Below are positions 22,329 to 31,323 of a DNA stretch of 64,000 nucleotides, in pieces. The DNA lies in contig NW_027488625.1 in the NCBI RefSeq assembly GCF_050948215.1, positions 620,001 through 684,000 on the forward strand, written 5' to 3'. Origin of the DNA: Halictus rubicundus (lineage: Eukaryota > Arthropoda > Insecta > Hymenoptera > Halictidae). Position numbers and translations under genes: made by a program. How positions within the stretch are numbered: position 1 is the stretch's first letter; every line of letters starts with the position of its first letter. The notes below the pieces were generated by a model, which was given only the letters and a program-made list of their open reading frames with translations, was not told the origin of the DNA and did not search any database.

Positions 22329-23720
22329 CACAGACGAGGTATAGGAGTAGACCAATCACCCAATGTATTATTCTGTCTCACGCTCGGGGGGCTCTAGAGC
22401 CCCCGTACTATTCCGTGTCACATCCTACCGTATCATCCAGAACTAATATTGTGGAACCGATATTCTACAATGGCGCTGTTGCTGATATAATTTTAAATCT
22501 CATGTCGAGGATTCATATGATGAATGAAACAAAAGAATGTTGTTTCCTCTTAATTCCATTACGGCTGACACGCGAGTACATCGAAGGAGACGTAATGTAA
22601 TAATAATAATAACATAACGTCTCCGGCTGAGAATATTTTGGTCCCGGATCGAATCCCGCATGGAACGATTTTTTTTTCGTTAAACACTTTTTTCTTGTTC
22701 ATTCTACTACATCAGTCGTCTTCCCTGTGCAATTACAACTACAACAGTGTAATAACACAATTATAAGAAATTAAATTAGTTCAATATTAGCCAAAAGTAA
22801 GAATGTAGTTTAAATTTAATTAAATAAAATACGACGTTGATATCATTAATTTCATTTGACTATTTAATAGCTACTTATTCAATGTACTTCTGATATTGCT
22901 TTTCATTCGCAGCATATATATTCTAATAAATTTAATTATTTGGGATTGATAAAAGATTGAACAACAATATTTATAATAACTAGTTTTGAACATTTTTTAA
23001 GGGTAATTAAATTTAAAAAACAAAAAGAATGATTTAAAAATACAAAATATATTTCAGTATATACCATTAAACCCGATTCTTTTTAATTTTTTCAGTTTAA
23101 ATTTTACTTTGGTATTGTTCCGTCACAAGACAAAACAAATATTTCAATATAGCCAAACATCTGGGTGGCAGACTTCGGCCTACCTCCAGTTTATCATGTT
23201 TGTAATGCACTAGCATTTATGGTAGCGGCCCGGGACAAAATTTACAACACTTTACCGGGCGCAGGTTTATAACGCCTTTCCGGACCCATCGAGTGAGGGT
23301 ACCCCGCGTCCACCTCGGCACAAGGTTACCCTCCCTTTGGCAATGGTAGGCGCCAACGAAGATCAATGACAATGATTGACCAATCACGAACAAATTAGAA
23401 GACAGAGATTCTTGGACCCCACCCACACCGAGATTAGCTGCAAGGAGAGAAGAGACGACAAGACCAGTCAACCAATTAGCCTCAAATAAACAAGTATTCC
23501 TCCGAGCAACCGTAGAGTCGTAGTCCACCAGAGCAGCAGCGGTCGTAGTATCCGCGTATTTCTTTTTATTTCTTCGGTTCTGTTAACGTCAGAGTCGATA
23601 GTGCAAACCGACACGGACAAGAGTGTCCCTTGCACTAGCTGCACCATTCAAAAGGTGCGCGACTAAACAGGTATCTTTTTTAGTTCAAAAGTTATAGCAA
23701 AATGTGCAACCGGGAATCGA
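22329..23720 (+). mobile_element. Inverted-repeat DNA transposon, copy 2 (left half)
   Basis: From CACAGACGAGGTATAGGAG at 22329 this copy follows 3042-3890 closely (including the GGGGGCTCTAGAGCCCCC palindrome and a TAATAA repeat tract) until the match fades near 23720. It is interrupted at 23116-23669 by a solo LTR. The right terminal repeat was not found in the expected orientation, so the copy is truncated. Confidence 0.8.
23111..23674. mobile_element. Solo LTR (TG...CA, 554 bp)
   Basis: The segment 23116-23669 begins TGTTCCGTCACAAG and ends CGACTAAACA. It is flanked by GGTAT on both sides (23111-23115 and 23670-23674). Comparison with the uninterrupted copy near 3830 (ACTTTGATATCTTTTTTAG) shows that exactly this segment plus one target copy was added. 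No internal retroelement sequence is present, so it is a solo LTR left by recombination. The family is not identified; it is unlike the other LTRs in the window. Confidence 0.85.
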
Positions 23721-24342
23721 ATGCATAGCGCATTCCAGACAGAGTTGGGCACTATTTAGATAACAAATTATTTAAATAAGGATTCGAATCAAAGATATTT
23801 TATCTTTATTCGTTATTCGAAAGTTCGAATAAAAAAAGTATCTCTGTCGAATAAATAATTTTATTAGACGAGAATTTATCGGACGAATAGAGAGAATTTT
23901 TTTTATTCGAAGCGGATTTATTCGAACTTGGAATAAATTTTCATCTTTTATCTGTATCTTTTATTCAAAGGCTTCGGATAAATCTTCGAATAACTTTTGC
24001 CAGCTCGAATAAGCGGCGACGAGGTCCGACGAACGCCGATCTTCAAAGACCCAGCGACTGACAAACGGTATACAATGTAAGCAGATGGAGAATCGCGCAC
24101 GAATGAAAGTTCAAACTTTTAGATTTTTCAATATACCCCCATAAAATTGCGGCGAGTGAATTGAGGGGCTTTTCCTGGTGAAAATGAGTCCAAACTCGAG
24201 TGTAATCGAACAATTTTATTGATACGTAATGTTAGGTTAAAAATTAAAATCTTGTTGAAGATAATCCAAATGATGTCGTGTTTGGACTCATTTTCATCTG
24301 GATAAGCTCTACAACTTATTCGTATTAAAAATACTATTCGCA

Positions 24343-25266
24343 TTAACACTATTCCTACCGAAACTTCGCGTATACCTATTTCTACCGCGACCGATCAAAT
24401 GACCGGTCTGTAGCACAACTTATATTTTTTAATATAGAATGAAGATAATAGCCAATTTGACAGTATAAAAATATAGTTTCTTTTATTTAGGAGTATATAA
24501 TGTATATTTTATTCGTTTTCACCGCATAATATTTCGTTTACTATACCCTGTTGGGCCTGATGTTCCCCTAAACATATTATGAATAGGTGCTCTTCCAGGA
24601 TTAGACCCTTCTTTTACTTCTTGCCAAACAGTTCCGTCTATAGCAGTTTCGATTACCTCTTCCTCATTCTCGCTATCGGAAGTAACTAAAAATCTCCTTC
24701 TCTTTCGTCCTCTACGTACGTTCGAAACATTCCCTTCGTCCTCATCGGTGTTCGAGTCGTTCTCAAATAGATCATAATTTTCCGTATTGTCATTTTCAAT
24801 ATCAAAAATTTCGAACGTCTTTACATTTTGGGAATGAATATTCAAGGGATAAAATAAAAACTAAAATATAAAAATGTAAATCAAGATGGATAAAAAAATG
24901 AACAAAAGATAAAATGTGAAACTTGCTACGAAGTATTGTTGGTTTGTTCACTTTTTTGAAAATGACACTTATAACGCGTAATACAATAGAAAATAAAAGT
25001 AGAATAATAATAGAATAAAAATACAAAATAGTAAAAGACTGCCGAATATGCTCCTTGTAACTTTCACGTTTTGAGGTCGTGGTAGGTAAGACAGACTACA
25101 AATTTTTCTCAGAAAATAAACAATAAAAAAAGAAGTAAATATTGAAAAATGTATTATACGCATATTGTAGGAAAAGTCGTGAAGTTTAAAGGCGATTCAA
25201 CTACGTTGTATATAGGAAATTCTAATAGAAATTTTAAAAACGGTCATTTGACCGGTCGCGGTAGGA
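24343..25266 (-). mobile_element. piggyBac relic, internally deleted
   Basis: TTAA at 24343-24346 is followed by CACTATTCCTACCG and a subterminal ACCGATCAAATGACCGGTC. Near the other end the reverse complement occurs (TCATTTGACCGGTCGCGGTAGGA, 25244-25266), but the final bases and the second TTAA are missing. A transposase N-terminal frame lies on the minus strand between them. Confidence 0.6.
24519..24845 (-). pseudogene. piggyBac transposase N-terminal fragment
   Basis: The 108-residue frame is acidic at its start (residues about 15-40), then has a basic patch GRKRRR, then DGTVWQEV followed by a G-x-x-P block and HNMFRGTSGP. This order is typical of the N-terminal region of piggyBac-derived transposases. 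The catalytic DDE part is missing, and the frame stops after KRNIMR. The start Met has no independent support. It cannot be an active transposase. Confidence 0.7.
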
Positions 25267-25878
25267 GTTTGGACTCATTTTCTTCAGGACAAGCCCCTCA
25301 CAATTCACTCGTCACAATTTTATGAAGGTATATTGAAAAATCTAAAATTTGAACTTTCATTCGATGCGGGTTTCGATGGCGGACGAAAAGATTCTCAGCC
25401 GGAGACGTTTTACGGCCTGCACCAACCGAAACTGTTGAGAGTCAGAGTTATATATTGAAATGTAACGCAAATAAAATATTTTATACTGCAGTTTTAAGTT
25501 TCTACACTGTTTTCCTCAATATAAAAATGTTCAATATTACATAATACACCTACAAAACGATCAGGAGGCATCGAAACAATTGATTTTTTTTTTAACGACG
25601 ATGCAATTTATAAAAAAATTCCGAAAAAAATAAGAAAAATTGTTTCAGTATTATCTAACTACTGAATTTTTATAAAACTGGTATCTCGGAAACTTCAATT
25701 CGAAATGTGCACTTTCTTCAAATGATTGGACAATTCAATTATCCAATTTTCTTAAACATGTTTGTATAATCTGGAAAATCTTTAAAAATTACACATTAAT
25801 AATCACGATGAGACACAAATAACATAATAACATAAACGTGGTCAACTGAAAACTTCGATATAAAATCGGCAATTTTAT

Positions 25879-26560
25879 GGTATAAGAGTAGACCAATCAC
25901 CATATGCGGTTTCGTGTCTCACATGTAAACAACTGGTTTTCTTACGCCCTCTACGCTGACGAACGATAAATGTTGGAACTAGATCATAAAAAATTATCAA
26001 ATGTGGTCAAATACAAATGATTGACGAGTTATGTACATATCTGATGTTATGATCAGAGTTATGACTATATGTTCAAATTATATTTTTTAATTTGATGTCA
26101 TTATGTTATATATCTACAATTATCTTTATCAATACAATATTAATAAATATAGATACCATGTTTCCAAATTATAGAAATACAATTTTCATAAATCTTGAAC
26201 GTAAATAACATTTCTCCATACGTATAATTATTCGCATTTCTACAATTTTTTAACACTATTAATACGCATTCATTTTGAATATCTTTTGTAACTGAACTTG
26301 AAAAAGAAATTAAATTGAAATTTACTATATATTTCCATGTATATTTCATTTAAACAACATAAATTTTAGCTTTAAAGAATCATGTAAAATATCAATTAAT
26401 ATTAATTGTGAAATTCGAAAGAGTTAAGAATTAATTAATCAATAATTATGTAGTTGATCGTTTTTTGCGAGATGTCAATCTATTTCACTATTCACTCAGA
26501 ACGTAGTTATATTATTTTTTTGCACGTTTCTAATGAGAAAATAAACGACGAACGCAACGT
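25879..26560 (-). mobile_element. Inverted-repeat DNA transposon, copy 3 (right half, reversed)
   Basis: This stretch is the reverse complement of about 4200-4870 in copy 1, from GGTATAAGAGTAGACCAATC through CTCACATGTAAACAACTGG to TAATCAATAATTATGTAGTT. The outermost nine bases of the terminal repeat are lost and the copy ends near 26560, close to where the MITE sits in copy 1. Confidence 0.8.
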
Positions 26561-27354
26561 ACGACACGTACAAACACTACCGCATTCATCGAGCTCGATC
26601 ACACTTGTTCAGTCGTGATGCCAGAATCGCGTTGTTATGCGAGACTACCAGACTTATCTATTCTCTATAGATAAGTCAGACAAATAGATGAGTCAGAACT
26701 CACGGGCTTAAGCATTTCCACAATGAAATGTGAATATAACTCGTATTTTTATAATCTTTTGTAATGATTGGCACCCAAAAAGACAAAAAAAATGTATTTA
26801 ATTAAGCATAGTAAGCAAAGACATACTTGAGTGGTACCAACGTCGACTACGCATAGCGACGGCCCTGGCGAGTCGCGAAAAGGCTACAATGGCCGTCTGG
26901 CGCGAACGCGTCGCGCACACGCTGTCAATTAACATTTTCTGATCCTTCTCGTACATTAAGGGAACCAAATACTTTTCGTGAATGGTTTCTTTACCAGAAA
27001 TGTCTGTAGAATGCATTCCTGTATAGTAAATTCCTGCTAGATAAAGGATTTTTCACATAAATACAAAAATAGAGCGTACAAAGTACCCGCGTCGGCACAT
27101 TTTCAAACTTTAACAACCATTTACAACTATTAGGAAGTACATAAAAATATAATTGACTATATGAATATGTAGAGGAGAGTCCCCTCTATCTCTTGACTCA
27201 AATTTGAACTTTCTCGCGTGTTTAGTTTTTGCGTAACACGTCGTTTCGTATCAAAATCGGGCATTTTTACAAAAACCAAAATTTTTCGAAAACGTTGCGT
27301 GATGGAGCAATTCTACTTTCAGATTCGGTTTTAGGATGACAAAGTGTATAAGAA
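26561..27354. other. No gene recognised
   Basis: A short hairpin (GACTTATCTATTCTCTATAGATAAGTC split around TTCTC) lies at about 26650-26678. Otherwise only short frames without recognisable domains are present. Confidence 0.35.
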
Positions 27355-27917
27355 TCACCCAACAGGTATTGCAAAAGTCGAAAAAAGTTTAATTTTGTTG
27401 GACAGTGTTATCGGGGAGGTCGTGTTCCACACTGTGGGAGGTTCCGTCAGCCAGGCGGGTCCGCTCCACCAGAGTGGGTGGTGTGTCAGTTGGCTCGCGG
27501 GGATGCCTCGCGATGCGCAGTCTGCTGGGTTGTCCTTGGTGCTAACGTGGTGTAGGCAGACGTCCGGCACGGTCGTCTGGACTTCAGACACCCGGTTGGC
27601 GACGTAGGTGCGCCATCGCGTCGGTTCGCCGTGCAGCCAGGCCAGGGTGACCGTGGAATCGGACCAGAGATGGCTCGTGTCAATCGGTACCCGCAGCTCC
27701 CTGCGTAGGTGCGCCAGTAACCGTGCCCCCAGGACCGCGGCGCACAGCTCCAATCGCGGGAGCGACACACTTTGTAGCGGGGCTGTCTTCGTCTTCGCCG
27801 CGATCAGGGTGACCCGTGTCCCCGGCGGGCCGCTGGTTCGGATGTATGCTGCTGCGGCGTAGGCCTTTTCAGAGGCATCCACGAAGACGTGCAGCTGCTG
27901 TGTTGTCGTCGGCGTCT
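27355..27917 (-). pseudogene. BEL/Pao RNase H-side pol fragment
   Basis: The minus-strand frame has QQLHVFVDASEKAYAAAAYI (first RNase H Asp), PRLELCAAVLGARLL and STKDNPADCASRGIPA, all typical of the Peptidase_A17/RNase H-like part of Pao polyproteins. It continued directly from the reverse transcriptase before the retroposon split them: the flanking 15-bp duplication restores one frame. It stops at 27355 shortly after TLSNKIKLF. No integrase follows. Confidence 0.9.
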
Positions 27918-28563
27918 TTTTTTTTTTTATTTTTTTATCGTGAGGAAATGTTTTATACATACCCCGACTCCCTGGGGGAAGCCGGGGTTATGTGGGATTC
28001 TCTCCGGGGGGCGGAGCCCCCGGAGACTACCCACTAAAACCTCACGCCCACCTAAGCTACACGGGAGGTGCCTGGATCACGCGAGTACTCAACAGGACAC
28101 CTCCCAGCTATCATCATGCCCCGGGGGAGGGGTTAACCTCCCCCACTGCCTACGCTATAAGACCCCGGGCGGAGGGACCCGCCCGGTGTCCCCATCCCTG
28201 GAGCCTTCGGATTGGGCTTCCCGAGCCCCAGCTCGGTCCACCCACAGCTCCCGGTGTCCTCGTGTCCCGCTCGGGGCCGGTGTCCCGAAGGAACCAGCCC
28301 CGGCCGAGACAAGAAGACGCCGCCACGGGAAGGAAGGGCCGTCGGAGGCGCGATCCGGCACGCCCCGACCCTTCCTTTCCCCAAACCCCCCACGTATCCC
28401 CCTCCCCAATCGGGGAGGGACGGACCGACACCCCCCTACACCGGGAAACTAACCCGGGGGGTGTCGGCCTATCACGGGGGGAGCTATGCTCCCCCCCGGG
28501 GGCCCGGGTCAGCTCACACCCCGGGCCCCCGAGTTCACCGCCCCCAGTTTGTCGTCGGCGTCT
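27903..28563 (-). mobile_element. GC-rich retroposon, short copy
   Basis: The insertion 27918-28548 (631 bp) is flanked by a 15-bp duplication, TTGTCGTCGGCGTCT (27903-27917 and 28549-28563). The left side carries a T-rich run, which on the minus strand is a poly(A)-like tail, so the element is a minus-strand retroposon mobilised by target-primed reverse transcription. It is over 60% G+C by eye and has palindromes such as CCCCGACTCCCTGGGGGAAG against GGCTTCCCCCAGGG. It matches 55565-56190 of the long copy and is truncated at its 5' end. Long GC-rich frames on both strands look non-coding. Confidence 0.8.
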
Positions 28564-29745
28564 CGGTCCCGAGCCATCGGGGAAGACGTATTTGGTTGAG
28601 GTCAGCTGCGTCAGCGGTGAGCCTCTTCCAGGTATCTGCGGCGGCGGGTGGGAGCTGCTCGTCCCAGTCGAGTCGCTCCTGCCACAGCTGCTGGAGGAAT
28701 ATCTTTCCTCGGATAATGAACGGTGACAGCCATCCGAGTGGGTCGAACAGTTTAGCCACCTGCGACAGGACGTAGCGCTTCGTCACGGTCGAAGGTGGAG
28801 GAGTTGGGGGACCTTGGAAGGAGAAGGTCAGGGTGTCGTTGTGTGGATGCCACTTTAGTCCCAGAGCGCTGCATCCCAGCTCTGGGTGCCACGGCAAGGT
28901 GGATGAAGTGGCGAGGTACTCGTCCGGCAGGTGGTTCGTCAGTGTGTCGCTGTTCGAGCTCCACTTCTTCAAGGTGAAGCCGCCCGCCCTACAGATTCCG
29001 ATCAGTTCGGTCTGAGTTTTTACGGCTTCCTCCTCGCTGCTGTCGCCTGAGAGGATGTCATCCACGTAGGTGGCTTCCCGGAGTGTGGTGGCGCCTCTCG
29101 GGAACTGGTCTTCCTCGTCGTCCGCGAGCTGCAGTAGAGTGCGGATGGCCAGGAAGGGGGCGCATGTGAGCCCGTAGGTGACGGTGGTGAGGTGGTACAC
29201 CAGGATTTTGTCTTCTGGGTTGTCCCGCCAGAGGATCCGCTGGAAATCTCGGTCGTCCGGATGTATCTGGATTTGCCGGTACATCTTTTCGACGTCGGCG
29301 AGAAAGGCGATTTTGTGGCGCCTCCACCTCAGCAGTACGTCCATCAAGTTTCGCTGCAGTTTGGGTCCGGCTGACAAGTGGTGGTTCAGCGATTGGCCGG
29401 TTGAAGACGGTCGGGATCCGTTGAACACCACCCGCAGTTTGGCGGAGGCGCCAGTGCCCTTCAGTACCCCGTGATGAGGGAGGTAGAAATGCGGTGTTCT
29501 GACGCACTCCTCGTCCCTGGGGACTTCCTGCATGTGGCCCAGTTGCCGGTATTCCCGCATGAAGTCGTGGTAAGCGGCACCGAGGGCAGGATTGTCCCGG
29601 AGGCGCCGCTCGGTCGACAGTAGGATGCGCCGGGCGACGCTGTGGCTTTCTCCTAGGCTGGGGGATGCGTCCTTGAAGCAGAGCCGTACCACGTACCGCC
29701 CGTCCGCCTGTCTGTAGTGGGTCCGACGGAAGGTCTCTTCGCGCT
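28535..29745 (-). pseudogene. BEL/Pao reverse transcriptase
   Basis: The frame (clear from 29692 and extending about 18 codons upstream to a frameshift near 29745) contains HHGVLKGTGASAKLRVVFNG, KIAFLADVEKMYRQIQIHPD and TYVDDILSG, the Pao YVDD catalytic motif, then the connection region ending at LPRWLGTETP. The last few codons before 28535 are read into the inserted retroposon. Catalytic Asp residues look intact. Without integrase and LTRs it is an inactive fragment. Confidence 0.9.
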
Positions 29746-30755
29746 GCTACCTCCTCTTGCTCCCAGAATCGTCTTACGAGAGACGTTAGGTCGTCGATGG
29801 TGCAGGTGTGGGTGGATACGTCTCGGGTTGGCGATCGTCGTCTCGCCGTCGGTCCTGATAGAATCCACCCGAAGATCGTCTCCTGGGCGATTGGCGCGTA
29901 TCGCCCGCCGTGGCGGATGCCCTCCAGCACAATCTGCGGGTATACGTCCGCCCCTAGCAGCAGTTCGATCGGCGTGGTCGAGGTTGTCCTGGGGTCGGCG
30001 AGCGGCAGGCCGGAGGTGTGAGGCCAGTGAGGCGTCTGGGCGGCACAGGAGGGCTGGTAGGCTGTCAGCCGAGATAGTACCAGCGCCTCCACCTTACACG
30101 ACTGGCTGCAGACGGGCGCGGTCGACGTCAGGGTCAGGTTGACTCTTCCTCGCGTGGCCGCCGTGACCTTGCCTCCGGCGCCGAGGACCAGTTGGGAGCT
30201 TGACGTGCGGGGAAGTCGCATTCGTTGGACCAGGGACTCGCTGATCAGCGACACCTCCGAGCAGGGGTCGATCATAGCTCGAGCGGTGACCTTCCGATTT
30301 CCTGCAGATGCGGTGACGAGGGCGGTGGCGAGTAGAACGGAGACTGTCCCCGTGGTCAGTTCGTGCCGCTTGGTGGTGTGCAGTGTCGCGACTGACGTCG
30401 TGGTTGGTTCGTTGGCCGCCTCGTGAAGCATCGTGTGATGCATCTGGGCGCATCGCTGACATCTCTTAGCGGATGGGCAGGCCGTAGTATTGTGTGGACC
30501 GAGGCAGTTCCTGCACCAGCGGCGACTTGTCACCATCTGCAGCCGAGCAGCAGGGGTCAGCGATCGGAAGGCGCTGCAGAAACAGAGAATGTGATTCCCC
30601 TGACACAGGTTGCATCGCGACCGGGATGCTGCTTCGGTGGCGGTGTGTAGCGCCTTGACCCTCGACGGTGGTGGCGTCGCGGGCATGGGAGCGCGCGTCC
30701 CTTGACGGAACTCGAACGCCTCGAGTGTCCGGGGTTCCCGGTAACGCCTGCAATG
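29745..30755 (-). pseudogene. BEL/Pao Gag C-terminus and protease
   Basis: From about 30755 the frame reads LEAFEFRQGTRAP and then, after a Met at 30686, RCNLCQGNHILCFCSAF and CRNCLGPHNTTACPSAKRCQ, the double Cys/His knuckle of Pao Gag. Further on, AMIDPCSEVSLISESLVQRM is the protease site; the usual D-S/Q-G reads D-P-C here, which may inactivate it. ELLLGADVYPQIV and ETIFGWILSG follow as expected. A frameshift near 29745 (after FWEQEEVAAR) separates it from reverse transcriptase. The codons from 30755 up to the stop at 30789 are in the same frame as the Cys-rich gene upstream. Confidence 0.85.
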
Positions 30756-30788
30756 ATTTTGAACAGTCTGTGTCGATGGTTGGGTTCG

Positions 30789-31214
30789 TCACCACCGGGT
30801 GACGACTTCTACTACATAGCCCGCGCGGATCATCCACCATCCATCGGTTGATAACTCAAAGTACTCTTCAACGCACTCTGTGCACTCGTGCGCTGGTCGG
30901 ATCGCTCCCAGTTGGAGGCCGCAGTCTCGGCATTTTGCCCATGGTCCCGCGACGTCCCGGCGGCACAAAACGTGCCAGCCACCCTGTTCGTAATACCGCC
31001 GCTCCACGTGCGTCAGACGATTGTAGCACGCCTGGCACAGTCGATGGTGGTGGTACACGTGTGAGGGTGGCTGGAGCGACACCACCACGCATTGCAGGTC
31101 CAGGAGGCTCCTGTATGCGTCGGGGTAGTCCGTGGGCACTACCCCGTCTATGGGTCCGTAATATTCCTCCAGCTCTTCCTTCTCCGGGAGGTAGCTTGGT
31201 CTTGGAATTGGCAT
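30789..31214 (-). CDS. Cys-rich protein of unknown function, 141 residues
   Basis: I do not recognise this protein. It begins MPIPRPSYLPEKEELEEYYG, has a His/Cys stretch (VYHHHRLCQACYNRL at about 53-67) and then Cys pairs in the order C-x9-C-x2-C and C-x2-C, which looks zinc-binding. It ends VVEVVTRW at TGA (30789-30791). The next codons are in the same frame and lead into BEL Gag without another stop, so it may be the upstream part of a BEL polyprotein broken by one stop. It also follows the end of the Gypsy pol by 110 bp and could be a third Gypsy frame. Confidence 0.5.
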   Translation of the reverse strand: MPIPRPSYLPEKEELEEYYGPIDGVVPTDYPDAYRSLLDLQCVVVSLQPPSHVYHHHRLCQACYNRLTHVERRYYEQGGWHVLCRRDVAGPWAKCRDCGLQLGAIRPAHECTECVEEYFELSTDGWWMIRAGYVVEVVTRW

Positions 31215-31323
31215 TGTTGATGTGTATCTAAGGGATCGTATTTCGCAACGTGTGAGCTTAGGTCTTGGTTGATTAGGTCTGTCTGTCGTGGTCTGTTTTG
31301 TCTCTTATTGTCGTGTCGTGGCG

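Larger units (their letters stand above)
24107..25369. repeat. Inverted-repeat arms around a piggyBac relic
   Basis: The stretch 24107-24200 (GAAAGTTCAAACTTTTAGAT, GTGAATTGAGGGGCTTTTCC, GAAAATGAGTCCAAACTC) is the reverse complement, with differences, of 25266-25369. A second, poorer right arm occurs at 24281-24340 (GTTTGGACTCATTTTCATCT). The arms probably belong to a MITE into which, or beside which, the piggyBac relic (24347-25266) was placed. Confidence 0.6.
27355..30755 (-). mobile_element. BEL/Pao retrotransposon fragment
   Basis: On the minus strand this holds, in order, the end of Gag with a Cys-rich knuckle, a Pao-type protease, reverse transcriptase and the start of RNase H. It is cut at 27355, before integrase, and has no LTRs. 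A frameshift lies near 29745 and a GC-rich retroposon is inserted at 27918-28548. It therefore is a non-functional fragment. Confidence 0.9.

Noticed and set aside
27889..28775. Pro/Gly/Arg-rich frames of 187-244 codons
   Set aside because: They lie across the GC-rich retroposon and its BEL target and are open on both strands because stop codons are rare in GC-rich DNA.
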